Notes: generated by a model from the sequence alone, not told the origin. A DNA stretch of 64,000 nt from Hexactinellida sp. DTS-2022 (GCA_028753945.1 JAPNXP010000003.1:3658001-3722000), one strand, 5' to 3'; positions 15,001-25,528 are shown, numbered from the stretch's first letter. Translations and numbers: made by a program.

Positions 15001-16157
15001 TTCAAAGGAAACAATGAAAGGTGGAGTTTCATCCTTAACATAATTTCTAACTTTAAGGGCATTAGTTGTAAGTATTGGGATTATTGTATTACCAGCAATA
15101 TCTTTAACGGCTTCAGATGTCAATGAGATGAAAGTGTCGATTTCGCTATTGAAGAGAAGGGAATCCTTGATTCGCTGCTTGTCAGAATTTAGGTTGAGTG
15201 TAACCTCAAACTCGTAGGAATCAGCAGTAGTAGTAGCTGACAGAGAGATAGAATCGGTCCCGTCAGTCTTGAAGCCTTGTAGTGTGATAAAATTAACAGT
15301 AAGAGTATCAACTGCATCAACAGGCTCATCAAAGAAAAAAGTGATGGTATCTATCTCAAGGTTAATATCAAAAGCAGTCAAGATAGGTGATGATGAATCT
15401 GATGTGAAATCCGCTAATAATCTCTCAGCAACAACCACACCTCCGTTGGGAGCAGCAAAAACTGGGTTATTTGCATAATCTTTGACCAAAAAACTTGAAA
15501 AGGTAGGTACACAATCTGTCTTTGAGGTACACAGCTGGGTGCGGAGTTTGATTTGATTGAGATCTTGACTTGTGAGGTTGATGTGCAGTGTGTCGCTATT
15601 ATCGCATAGAGAAGAACATGACCCACCTGTCAAACGATAGAATCTGTCAGTTAGAGCGTAATTTGTGACAAAATCAAACTGTAATATCATAACTGTAAAG
15701 TTCAAACTTAAAGGACTAACAAACTCATCAAAACTCAAGACTAAAATCCCTTCATTCAAATCAAACGATAGAGAGCGGACTAGACTTGGTCTTGTTGTAT
15801 CAAATATTGGCTGAGGAGATGGAGAAAATGTTGTATCAACTGTAATACCAGGTTCACCGGGTTCCTTTATATTAGCAAGCGAAGACACATCAATAAGAGT
15901 ATCGTTGTTTGTAGTTCCAATATTAGGAGTTCTGAGTATCACTATCTTGTCAATATCAAGATCACAAGTTAACTCAGTGCTAAATGCACTGGGTATAACA
16001 AATGAATTGCTCAGAGGGAGTATAGTTCCATAACTTGATCGGATACGTACCTCAGTACAGTCTGCAGCTGTGTCGTTGATAACACCATCGAAACTGAGAA
16101 TTAGAATTCCCTCATCCAAGTCCAAAGTGGCATCCGTTAGAGAAACAGCATTGCCTC
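1..16157 (-). CDS. Giant tandem Ig-like-repeat extracellular protein, one internal exon (partial)
   Basis: One minus-strand frame stays in phase throughout: the conserved Glu codon of the SEP/DEP motif lies on the same codon register at 997, 2521, 8590, 12325 and 15325. It is open to the left edge, so about 5,385 residues are visible and the C-terminus is missing. About 43 modules of about 123 residues repeat the pattern DxTxPxLxxFxLDLNxGxLxLxFSEPV, then TLQ or TIQ, a TGG turn, DLNxIK, NTYL, and DxxGN. This is a beta-sandwich, bacterial-Ig/cadherin-like layout. Many NxS/T sequons and no long hydrophobic stretch fit a secreted or cell-surface stalk, probably for adhesion or matrix; that role is inferred. 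The exon start is set by the acceptor TTGTGTTATTAG just upstream on the minus strand (phase 1); the frame meets a TGA at 16177-16179. The signal peptide must be in upstream exons. I know similar repeat proteins from sponges and choanoflagellates but cannot assign a named family. Confidence 0.85.
2240..2460 (-). other. Cysteine-bearing fifth module (example copy)
   Basis: This is one of nine cysteine-bearing modules in the giant exon, centred near 430, 2300, 4210, 6115, 7995, 9890, 11745, 13640 and 15515. Each contains LCxxxxxC (for example SLCNEMSNC here), and eight of nine also have a CxxxxxC or CxxxC pair just before the DLNQIK segment. Four cysteines per module suggest two local disulphides. 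These modules are usually about 13 residues longer than the others. The copy near 13640 lacks the first pair, and the copy near 11745 lacks the extra segment. They mark the start of each five-module super-repeat. Confidence 0.75.
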
Positions 16158-16159
16158 CT
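16158..16159 (-). other. Splice acceptor of the giant exon
   Basis: On the minus strand the sequence reads TTGTGTTATTAG and then enters coding sequence without a stop. The frame upstream closes at TGA 16177-16179. The intron would split a codon after its first base (phase 1), which is common between extracellular modules. The polypyrimidine tract is weak. Confidence 0.6.
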
Positions 16160-16469
16160 AATAACACAATCCTTGATCAAACTTGAAGCGAACTTGTGTA
16201 AATCACGTGTATGAAATAGAAAATAATATGGTAAAAAAAAAACTCCATCAAATAAAAATGCCATAAAGTAAATAAATGTTCAGTTAATTAGTATATGGTG
16301 AGGAAAAATAAGAAATATGTGAAAATAAAAGTGCCATAAAACGAAAGGGGCCGATCTTAGAAGCTTATTTATAAAATAATTTTTTTAAGTTAAAATTACT
16401 CCCGTTATCAAATGTATAATTATTAAGCACTTTATTGCAATTAAAGTTTTAATAAAAATTAATTGTATA
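16158..16469. other. 5' flank or intron of the giant gene, no feature seen
   Basis: AT-rich sequence without a coding signal. It most likely belongs to the intron ending at the giant exon. No convincing donor or upstream exon was seen here. Confidence 0.4.
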
Positions 16470-16638
16470 CAGTAGAGCCTCTGAACAACGGACACCTTGG
16501 GACCGGAACCGTTGTCCGTTATTTAGAGGTTGCTTTTCTATTAGACATATGCTAAATACATAAATCCGTGCCACGAGGGTTGTCCTTTATTTAGAGGTTG
16601 TCCGCTATTTGGAGTGTCCGTTATGGGAGGCTCCACTG
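16470..16638. mobile_element. Pogo/Tigger-like MITE, copy 1
   Basis: A 169-bp non-autonomous element with ends CAGTAGAGCCTC and GAGGCTCCACTG, flanked by TA on both sides as expected for a Tc1/mariner-pogo TSD. The inside is itself partly palindromic (TTGTCCG...TTTAGAGGTTG motifs). It has no coding capacity. A near-identical copy of the same length lies at 20837-21005. Confidence 0.85.
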
Positions 16639-17673
16639 TATATACAGTCTAAAAAACAAATTTTTACTAGCCATTGGTGCTCGTATTAACGAGGTTCTAC
16701 TGAAATAAGTAAATGTACTAATATATTAAGAAAGTGGGAACGTCAATAAAAGCATTTATACACAAATGGCACTCTATTAAAATGTTAAATCAGGAATCGG
16801 CAAGTATATTCAAAGTTTTTTGGTCAAAATATAATATGAACATATTTATGCCTTCAAAAGAACACATAGAACATCACCCATGGATAGCAAATTTTTAAAC
16901 GATGTTGTAGTAAATAGAAATTTTATTGTAAACTAAAGTTTTACAGAGAATTGTTAATTTATGCGACAAATACGAATGCAGTAGAATGTGGACACAATAT
17001 TCATGAAATCAGCATGAACAAAAAATCTCCATAATAAGAAATCTGCTAATTACAAAACAAAATTGTTTTAGTCAATAAATTCCTCATACCAAATTCCTCT
17101 TAATAAATAATAGTACATTTTACTGCAATAACTCTTAAAGTTTGATTATGTTGCATGCATGCAGTCCAAACGCGTTTCCAGTCGAAACGCGTTCCAACTA
17201 GTCGAAACGCGTTTCGACTGGAAACGGCTTCTGACTGCAACAATTACACTTCTGTTCAACTGCCTCTTTTTCATATTAGAATATTTTTTATTGAATCGAA
17301 ATTTTGTGTCACGGAGTCCTACGAACAACTGATAACTTCAACCGACCCCTGGCCTAGTGAAAGTTAATAATTGATTGGTACAATCTGTATGCACTATATA
17401 TTTAATGATCTACACTCCTATATTCAAAGAAAACAAAATGAAACAATATCTTGTTTATTTCAAAATACAATTTGGCAAATCATAAATTCACTTTCAGTAT
17501 TTTTTTCAATTTTATACATTTTTTATCGAAATAAAGGTTATCAATGCCATATTGTGAATTAACTTAATTAAGCTGTTAATTACCGAACTATAACGTAAGA
17601 AGATAAACCCGGTATAAATAGTCATGAATAGTGCCTCCAATCTCCAATCTATACGCTAGTGTGGTACAGGGAA
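16639..17673. other. AT-rich spacer with a CpG-rich hairpin
   Basis: There is no gene or recognisable element except a perfect 18-bp inverted repeat at 17174-17191 and 17208-17225 (listed separately). Short open frames here are overlapping products of that palindrome. Confidence 0.5.
17174..17225. repeat. Perfect 18-bp CpG-rich inverted repeat
   Basis: GTTTCCAGTCGAAACGCG is matched by its exact reverse complement after a 16-nt loop. Several overlapping CGAAACGCG/ACGCGTTT units flank it. It stands out sharply from an AT-rich, CpG-poor background. Its role is unknown; it could be a remnant terminus of a mobile element. Confidence 0.7.
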
Positions 17674-18543
17674 TATATATATATTAAAAGCGGAATTGTT
17701 GTGTGTTTGTGTGTTTGGATGTTTGTCCGTAATTGATTGAAAAGACCATGCTAGTAAGAGAGCAGAAATTTGCTATATAAGAGTAGTTTGTCATAGCGAC
17801 ATGGGTCTATTGGTTTTCTAAGCGAAATATTCTGAGTATGACATCACACGGTAACCTTTTCCTTAATAACTTTTGCAAATTTGACTCGGTTAGTATAAAT
17901 TTTATATGAAAATAGACAACACATAATGGAACACCTTTGTGAAAATTATCAATTTTTACGAACTTACATATCGAAAGTTATTAGTTAAAATGTGTCCTAT
18001 TATTTTTAGCACTATGTGGGTGATTTGATTTGTTTGGTTAACAAGAATGCGCTTAGAGTAGTTAACTTCTCTGATGCATTGTTTATTTATTACACCTATA
18101 TTGGCTTCCTATAATAAGACTATCAATGGAATTACGTAATTTCTAACCTAGAATTTCTACTAGAAATGATTAATTGCGTATAATTTACCAACCACAGGTC
18201 TCAATTTATTTGAGCTAACAAGCTGAACCTTTTAATATAGCTGAACGAGCTACCCTTAAGAATTATTGAGCTATTAATTAACTAATAATTAATAACTATT
18301 GAGCAATGAGAATAACTTACTCAACATAATTCCCCAAACAAATTACAGTAATCACAACCCAAAATGAATTTTAGGCAAGCGTTATTTAGTGTATAATTCA
18401 CTAGCCACAGGTGAACTCATTAGTAATATTATAGCTTTTTTGTGAAGGGAAAGGCCGCGAAGCGGCCGTTAATGGTATCGCGTAGTGCCTAATAACACGA
18501 ACGAACAAAAGTCGCGAAGCGACCGAGACCGAAGGGCTCGTAT
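17674..18543 (+). mobile_element. Rolling-circle (Helitron/Helentron-like) non-autonomous element, family A
   Basis: The 5' end is ATATTAAAAGCGGAATTGTT followed by GTGTTTGT runs and TTTGTCCG. The 3' end carries a series of GC-rich hairpins (GGCCGCGAAGCGGCC, GTCGCGAAGCGAC) and ends in the stem CGAGACC/GGGCTCG. The asymmetrical ends, lack of TIR and lack of TSD indicate rolling-circle transposition (inference). A longer copy lies in reverse at 54903-56107. Confidence 0.65.
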
Positions 18544-19155
18544 TGATAAAATCAGATTGGTTTCTAATTAAATTATCTAATTATGACGCATACTTGTCGA
18601 ATATATTACCATTGGATTCGTATTTAGCTCCAAAATAAAACATTCTGATTATGGTGATAGTTTATACAAATAGCGACATCAATATAACTACAACTTTTGT
18701 GTGTAGGGAATAAGAATACCGGCAACTCCATTATATGGGTAGTTCTAGATTTAGTACGCTATATCCGGAGTTCGAAATAATGGGAATTGAACCCGGAATT
18801 AAAATTGAAATAGATTGTCATTGCTTTAGTTAATAAAATGCTTTGTCAAATAAAGATTTGTAAAAGTCGAATGATTGGAAATCACAGTTTGAACACTGAC
18901 CCCTTTAATTGTAGAGAATGCATATATGGAACTTAGTATCAATAATTTGTGAATCATGAAATTGTTTAATGGATAGAAACATTAAAATATACTTGGTACA
19001 TTTTAAATAATTGTTACTCGAGTTAAAAGCAACTGAGTTCCAACAAGTATTGTCTTAAACCAGCCCTTCTGTCTAGGTCGCTTTGAGACAAATTACTTAA
19101 CTAGTTCTACGCAAACTCGGTTTTTACAATTGTAAACAGCAACAACAAATATTAT
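18544..19155. other. AT-rich spacer, no feature seen
   Basis: No coding signal, inverted repeat or known element was recognised. A fragment resembling the GGTCGCTTTGAGAC terminus of the rolling-circle families occurs near 19076. Confidence 0.4.
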
Positions 19156-19578
19156 ACTGTATATATATATATTTGTTTGTATGCTCCGAGTTGATTGAAG
19201 AATCTGGACGGGTAATTTTGGCACCCGCCAACATGTTGAGGTTTCCACTCAATAATTTCTCATTGTCACATTTTGAGAACACTGAAAATTCACTTAATCG
19301 CACACAATTCCCGCCCTCTAAGAGATAAAATCTGAAAATTTAATAGAATATGCACATTAGTGATGCGGACACGTTGGTCACACAAGATTGCCAATGTGCT
19401 TACTCATCATCGCATGATGACGTAATCACTAAAATTTCACATTGTTAAATTTGACTATTTAGGCCTATTTACGCTTTATAATCAATGTTAGAAGTATATA
19501 AACCACACACCAACCGCGAAGCGGTAGGTGTGTGGTTGTGTTCTGCCGCGAAGCAACCTAGCAAGCGAAGCGCGCTAG
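19156..19578 (+). mobile_element. Small rolling-circle-like element, family C
   Basis: The 5' side shows ATATATATATATTTGTTTGT followed by GAGTTGATTGAAGAATCTGG, the same arrangement as the starts of the other rolling-circle copies. The 3' side has a nested hairpin (CCGCGAAGCGG, then CTAGCAAGCGAAGCGCGCTAG) ending in CTAG and followed by T, which fits the Helitron CTRR|T rule. There is no coding sequence. The 5' limit is approximate. Confidence 0.5.
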
Positions 19579-20727
19579 TACGTATTAAAAATATAACAAC
19601 TGAAAAACTTAGAAAGTGAAATATTTTATTGCATGACAAGGGAAAAGAATAGTAGCATTGTAACTGTAAATAAGTTGACTTTCACAATTAACCAATTATA
19701 GTAATCACTATTCACATAAAATTATGAATATACGATGGATTAGTTAATTCTCTGAATTTCCCAAATAATTTTAACCCGATACCTTCGACTAATTCATTGA
19801 AAAAGGTTAAAAAGTAAGAATGATTAGTAAGAATGTTGAGATTATACAAATTTTGATTATTCCGATTTAATGAGAAAGTGAATCTTTAAGCATGGTTAGT
19901 GGTTACTCACATAATATACTTATTCAGTAATTCGTTATTCAGTAATTCGTTATTCAGTAATTCGAACATTTTTGTTATTGGTACAGAATTATTCGGAATA
20001 GCGAGGGTGTATAGACTCTTTACAGTATTATCTACTAAATGGTATTATGAGTTATGACTTATGAGCAATTATGTGTAATTCCTTTTGAATAATCATGAAT
20101 TAGTGTTTATGAAAGAAATATATATAATTATTACAATTTGAAACGATATAGTAATTCGATTTAACAATTTTACTGAATATGAAGTGCGAAAAAACATGGG
20201 AAAGTAGCACCCCGATTAATGCAGAAACTAGCATGCCAAAAGGTACATAATTAAATTCATGTAAACTTCGGAGGTAAAGCTCCTTTTGTGTGTTGTAACT
20301 AAAACACTCCATTTCAGAGTTATATTATGGTTTGTGCAAAAATATAACAGATGATAAGTTGGGATTTTTTATGTACTTGTTTGAGTGATCTTTAAGCACC
20401 GAAATTGGAAATATCGATTTCACAAAAATTTTAAAAACTAATTTTTAGACGATGTTAAGACCTATTTTTAATGAAGCTACGTGCCAAGCAGTTGATAAAT
20501 TGAAAGTTTGTTACTATCTTGCAGAATTTCAATTATCAATAATCCTATTACAATTGCACAGTTCTCTTGGAAACAAGGGTTTCCAAATATTAAAGCTTGA
20601 TAGATTTGACTGTTCTTACTATTCTTAGATATTTGTGTTAAATTATTAATACAATAAATATTATTATATACTCATTACATTGGCTATTTTAGCGTGTATT
20701 AATAGACATTTTTTAAATTTAACGCTT
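19579..20727. other. AT-rich spacer with a short tandem repeat
   Basis: It holds three tandem copies of a 15-bp unit (TTATTCAGTAATTCG) at about 19919-19965. No gene or complete element was recognised in the rest. Confidence 0.45.
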
Positions 20728-20826
20728 AGTTGCCAAGTAAAAGTGAAAGTGAAAGCTAATTGAATTTCAATTAAAAGTGAAAATGCAAATGGGGTTTTTT
20801 CTATTTATACCTTTGACCCCAGGGTT
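20728..20826 (+). repeat. Dispersed 100-bp repeat (AGTTGCCAA/GTGAAAGTGAAA type), copy 1
   Basis: TAGTTGCCAAGTAAAAGTGAAA leads to a GGGGTTTTTTCTATTTATACC segment and ends in GACCCCAGGG. The same series of motifs is found at 36388-36480 and 52302-52400. It is probably a fragment of an unidentified mobile element. Confidence 0.6.
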
Positions 20827-20836
20827 TTAATGTATA

Positions 20837-21005
20837 CAGTAGAGCCTCTGAACAATGGACACCTTGGGACCGGAACCGTTGTCCGCTATTTAGAGGTTGC
20901 TTTTGTATTAGACATATGCTAAATACATAAATCCGTGCCACGAGGGTTGTCCGTCATTTAGAGGTTGTCCGCTATTTGGAGTGTCCGTTATGGGAGGCTC
21001 CACTG
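20837..21005. mobile_element. Pogo/Tigger-like MITE, copy 2
   Basis: 169 bp, TA-flanked, with the same ends (CAGTAGAGCCTC / GAGGCTCCACTG) and almost the same interior as the copy at 16470-16638. The high similarity of two copies 4.4 kb apart implies recent amplification. Confidence 0.85.
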
Positions 21006-21402
21006 TATATTATTTAATTTACATTGTGTATTTATAAATTAGTGGATTATCCTTTGGGATAGTGTAATTTCTAGTGAACTGATTTAATCTGCAAACTTTT
21101 TACGAGTTTTGATCGATTAAAACAATTAGTGAACATTTATGTTAGGTTTGATTATATACTACAAGCACATCAGAGCTTTTTTGCTAACCTTAGCCATAAT
21201 TATCCCTCTAGGTGCAAATTAGACAGTCACACCACACCTTCATGGAATTTCCAGCCATTAATATCTAAAGGTGTAGCAAGGGTATGGCAGCGTCTAATGA
21301 AAAAATAAGAAATGTTGTCAGCACAGCTGCAATCTTAGTACCATTTCTCCGCTTGTACGGAATAGATTTTAAACCTAATATAAAGTGTAGTTTAATATAT
21401 TA

Positions 21403-21970
21403 CAGTAGACTCTCGTTAATATGAACGCAAGGGTAACCTCAAAATTTGTTCGTATCAGAATGCAGCGGTCCGGCAATTTCATGGACCGGACCGGAACGTC
21501 ATTTGATTTCTTTCTGGAAGGTCCAGACCGTATGATAAAAATATTGGATCGGTCTGGACCGGTCCAGACCGTTATATCCCTTATTTGGACCGTTCCAGAC
21601 CGCATAGTAGTGGCTAATTATATCCATTAGTGTTTATAAGATACTTATTATTTATGTGCTTGTACACAATGAGCAATAACGGATTGGAGCCTGATCGTTT
21701 GTCCAATCTAGGAGGAGTCCAGACCGATGGACCGATATCCGGTCCAGACCGTTAAATCGCTAATTTGGACCGGTCCAGATCGCACTTGAAAATAAGCAAA
21801 CCGACCGACCCGAAACCGATCCGGTCCCAAGCCCTGCATCTTTGTTTCGTTGGTACGGAAATTGTGTTAACCAGAGTCTGCATGCATTTGTACAGGCTAG
21901 GAGAATTTATCCCTTGTACTCTTTAACTATATTTCGCCCTATTCGTGTTCGTATCGACAAGAGTCTACTG
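21403..21970. mobile_element. Pogo-like element with a nested GGTCCAGACCG-rich insertion
   Basis: Outer ends CAGTAGACTCTCGTTAATA and CGACAAGAGTCTACTG lie between TA dinucleotides. The central part (about 21468-21836) is rich in GGTCCGG and GGTCCAGACCG words and ends in CCGGTCCCAAGCCCTG, the look of a hAT-type terminus. No clear TSD was found for the inner part. Open frames on both strands here are palindrome by-products. Confidence 0.55.
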
Positions 21971-22189
21971 TATTATGTATTTGTTTGAAATAATTAAGCA
22001 AATTCATGATCAATTCTAAATTTAATAGAAATTTGGCTACAATATTTGAATTCAGCACTCTATAACCTCTATAAACAAATTGGAAGTATCTCTATATGTC
22101 AAATACAAACTGAAACTCAAATTTTTGTTTGAAACTCAACAAAAATTCGAAAAGACATGCAATACAATCTATTTTATAATGTGACAAAA

Positions 22190-22450
22190 TTTAGTGTCGA
22201 ACGAATAAGAATTGTAAGAGCAGAAGCCAAATTAGTTCCTATGTGGTCATAATCCCATAAATTGGTATGTGTGTGTCTCATTTTATGTTGTTTTCCCATC
22301 TAAAATTGTGGGTGAATCGGATAAAAACTGAAAGAGTTATTCCCAAATATGTGGCTTTATGAGGTCATAATCCCGTTATTTCGTTTAGAAAACCAATAGA
22401 TCGTTGTCAACGTGTAAAATGACCCCTGGGGGCATGCAAATTTTCAGATT
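22190..22450 (-). mobile_element. Truncated rolling-circle element fragment
   Basis: Contains TCGTTTAGAAAACCAATAGA followed by TCGTTGTCAACGTG. The same block occurs at 25680-25880, near 23610, and in the family A copy near 55965, where it lies just inside the 5' end. No terminus is preserved here. Confidence 0.45.
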
Positions 22451-22531
22451 TCTCAGAAAACAGAATAGAGAAGAAAAGAAGCCAAAATAATAATTTATAT
22501 GAACACTTATGCGTATCTAAACTAGGATGGT

Positions 22532-23009
22532 TGTATCGTATTTTGATGCGCTATCGTATATTGAGGCGCTAAATGATACACTAATATAAACCATGGATAT
22601 GCTATTACAAATTATACAGTGATATTTTGAGGCGCTCTAATAGAATGAGATGCTACTATAAATGTGATTTCCTATCATTTAACGAGATAATTTATCGTAG
22701 CTAGTCGCAAATTTAAGATAACTAATCTATTTTTACATCAAATTAACTGAATTCTCGAAATGGAAAATTGTTTACAACGCGCCTCAAAATACTACAATAT
22801 AATTTTAATAGCGCATCCATGGTTGACTTATACAAAGTCTAGAGTTCATGATGTAATGCAAAATGATAGGATATCACATTTATAGTAGCGTCTCAATCTA
22901 CCAGAGTGCCTCAAAATACCACAGTATATTTTGTAATAGCATATCCATGGTTTATATTGGTGTATCATACAGCGCCTCAATATACGATAGCGCCTCAAAA
23001 TACGATATA
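22532..23009. mobile_element. Long-arm inverted-repeat element (TTGAGGCGCT type)
   Basis: Left arm: ATCGTATTTTGATGCGCTAT, then TATATTGAGGCGCT, a CCATGGATATGCTATTACAAA segment and TACTATAAATGTGAT. The same series appears reversed in the right arm up to 23009. Each arm is about 150 bp with mismatches. No TSD could be fixed. It is a non-coding foldback MITE. Confidence 0.6.
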
Positions 23010-23154
23010 ACAGGACTAATACTGTCTAATTCAAATATCCTGTATGTGATTACCACCTAATCATTAGAATTGAATGGGAAATAGAATTCATTTGTTCCTA
23101 GAATTGAATAGACAGACTTCACACGATATGTTAATTAAAAGAGATATCTTCTAT

Positions 23155-23310
23155 GTAGACCGTCTATTTCTAGACCAGGTTTTCTTACATATACATTAGT
23201 ATTACCCATAAAAAGCAGGGCAAGTGGTCTACAGAATTTATAGACGGTCTACTAATTTTTGGCTTATTTGTATGGGCTTTTATAGACCGTCTAGAAATAG
23301 ACCGTCTACA
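23155..23310. mobile_element. TGTAGACSGTCTA MITE, copy 1
   Basis: Terminal repeats TGTAGACCGTCTATTTCTAG and its inverse (TCTAGAAATAGACCGTCTACA) enclose about 110 bp, with an internal TTTATAGACGGTCTAC repetition. A second, interrupted copy lies at 57471-57735. Confidence 0.65.
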
Positions 23311-23399
23311 TATAAGGATGCTCTAATTAAAACTAGGGTTTAAATGTTTATTAATACCAGAGGCAAAATTACAGTGATAAAATAGAGAATTGGCTCAAA

Positions 23400-23753
23400 G
23401 GTATAACAGTTAGTTCTAATATTTTGGGAGCGATTGAGTGAAAACTGTTGGAGTTATTACTTACTTTGTCATTTCGTTACGTCATGTAACCACAATGTGT
23501 AAACATGTGTTCCGCATTGTGTTAACCTGTTCTATGAAATCTAGAGTCAATACGATCGAAATAGAAGGACTTATGCCTAAATACCTATCATATTACGTCA
23601 TAAACCCAAAATTTGGCTTCAAAAACCAATAGATCGTTGTCACAGTACAAAATTACCCCTGGATACAAATTTTCAGCTTTCTCGGACTCGTAGTCTTTCC
23701 AATTCATTCTGGACAAACACACAAACAAACAAACAACAATTGTGTTTTAATAT
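23400..23753 (-). mobile_element. Rolling-circle element fragment with 5' end at 23753
   Basis: Read on the minus strand, it starts ATATTAAAACACAATTGTTG, then GTTTGTTTGTTTGTGTG and TTTGTCCAGAATGAAT, and contains the ACCAATAGATCGTTGTCA block. This is a typical 5' part of the local rolling-circle families. The 3' end is not preserved. It abuts the 3' terminus of another copy, a head-to-tail arrangement. Confidence 0.5.
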
Positions 23754-23836
23754 ACGAGCCCTTGGGTCTCGGTCGCTTTGCTACTGTTCGGTGCTTTGCG
23801 CCTCAATTGACCGCCGATGAGCGGCCTTACTACGCC
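23754..23836 (-). mobile_element. Rolling-circle 3' terminus (family B), degenerate
   Basis: ACGAGCCCTTGGGTCTCGGT, then CGCTTTG, a GGTGCTTTGCGCC hairpin and GCCGATGAGCGGCC. This is the 3' hairpin cluster in reverse orientation. The element body to the right is truncated or unrecognisable before 24056. Confidence 0.55.
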
Positions 23837-24056
23837 TTGAAACTAATCATTTGGAATTATACATCTTTGCGGTGTATTAAATATATTCCTCATAAAGTCC
23901 CCATAATAAGAATGTTACACAATTAATTTGTTTTGGGAAACAAATATATTTTCACTCAATCAAATTGCAGTCTCGGAAATCTTTCTATTATGCACAGTCT
24001 ATTTATACTAATGCGATTGACGTGTATGCTATTAATTAATCACCAATAGAACTAAC

Positions 24057-25528
24057 CAGGGACTTCTCTAATATAGGGACTGTAAACTTCGTTTTACGGT
24101 AAAATTAGCGTAGGCCTAAAACAGTATTGTTACTTATTGATATCCCGTAATCACCTAATGCTAGACACAGGAAATGTATTATTGTCGTATAGGAAGTCAT
24201 ATTTTGGGAGTCCAACGGTAATATTGGTTTATCGAAAATATTTGTGGAATGTAAGTTATGCGATTTTCACACCCTTCCATATATGGTAATATTGTTAAAA
24301 TCTCGAGATTACTAAACTTTATACATATGAAATGTATCATTTTCGTACAGGAATTCATATTTTGGGAGTCTAACGGTCATATTGGTTTATCGAAAATATT
24401 TGTGGAATGTAAGTTATGCGATTCTCACACCTTTCCATATATGGTAATATTGTTAAAATCTCGAGATTAGTTAGTTTTATACATATGAAATATATTATTG
24501 GCGAATGGGAAATGGGAATTCATATTTAGGGACTCAGTAGATCACATTGATTTACCTAAGGCGTTCCCCTTAGCCTATATTATTTTTTGGCACTCTCCAC
24601 AGGAGGATTGCCCCGACCCTGTTTTGTAGTTTAGCTAATACTTACATATCAGATATCTGTCATTATGTTGTTTATTAAAAAACAACAAGGCTGGATTCAG
24701 TTAACTGGTTACCGTTGCTGACATCGGTTAACGATTAGAGATTTTATTAACCAGTTAGCAGGTCTGTTGAATAACAGTAGAGTTATTGGGAAATTAATGT
24801 ATAAAGTATTAAATCTTTTTGAATTTTATCAGAATATGTAGTCCTAAATCCATTTCTCATCACCATTTAATACATTTTATTGGACAACATTGATTTAAAT
24901 ATAGATTTGAAAGAAACTTATCAAGATTTTTTAATAATGTAAGAATTAGCAAAACTACAGAACAGGGTCGGGGCAATCCTCCAGTAGAGAATGCCAAAAT
25001 AATAATATAGGCTAAGGGGAACGCCTTAGGTAAATCAATGTGATCTACTGAGTCCCTAAATATGAATTCCCATTTCCCATTCGCCAATAATATATTTAAT
25101 ATGTATAAAACTAACTAATCTCGAGATTTTAACAATATTACCATATATGGAAAGGTGTGAGAATCGCATAACTTACATTCCACAAATATTTTCGATAAAC
25201 CAATATGACCGTTAGACTCCCAAAATATGAATTCCTGTACGAAAATGATACATTTCATATGTATAAAGTTAAGTAATCTCGAGATTTTAACAATATTACC
25301 ATATATGGAAGGGTGTGAAAATCGCATAACTTACATTCCACAAATATTTTCGATAAACCAATATTACCGTTGGACTCCCAAAATATGACTTCCTATATGA
25401 CAATAATACATTTCCTGTGTCTAGCATTAGCGGATTACGGGATATCAATAAGTAACAATACTGTTTTAGGCCTACGCTAATTTTACCGTAAAACGAAGTT
25501 TACAGTCCCTATATTAAAGAAGTCCCTG
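24057..25528. mobile_element. Long-TIR DNA transposon (CAGGGACTTC ends), copy 1
   Basis: It starts CAGGGACTTCTCTAATATAG and ends in the inverse, GAAGTCCCTG. AACTAAC is repeated directly at 24050-24056 and 25529-25535. The two arms are roughly 580 bp each, near-perfect inverted repeats, with a 300-bp spacer rich in GGTTAACCGG-like words. Within each arm a 155-bp stretch (TTTGGGAGTCYAACGGTMATATTGG...) is tandemly duplicated. There is no transposase. CAGGG ends and a 7-8-bp duplication suggest a hAT-type non-autonomous element. The open frames in the arms are mirror images of each other and not genes. Confidence 0.8.

Noticed and set aside
719-15626. Numerous plus-strand and two minus-strand open frames of 60-155 codons
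   Set aside because: They overlap the giant minus-strand exon in other frames, recur with its 370-bp period and use the antisense of its conserved motifs. They are shadows.
18430-18543. GC-rich hairpin cluster as a tRNA or rRNA fragment
   Set aside because: It lacks A/B boxes and cloverleaf spacing; its many copies always form the 3' end of rolling-circle elements.
21468-21836. A hAT insertion with TSD inside the pogo-like element
   Set aside because: One end (CAGGGCTTGGGACCGG in reverse) looks right, but the flanking 8-mers do not match, so the limits could not be supported.
24258-24470. 70-codon frame occurring identically in both arms and near 48914
   Set aside because: It is part of the non-coding inverted arms of a mobile element; the duplicate on the other strand is its mirror.
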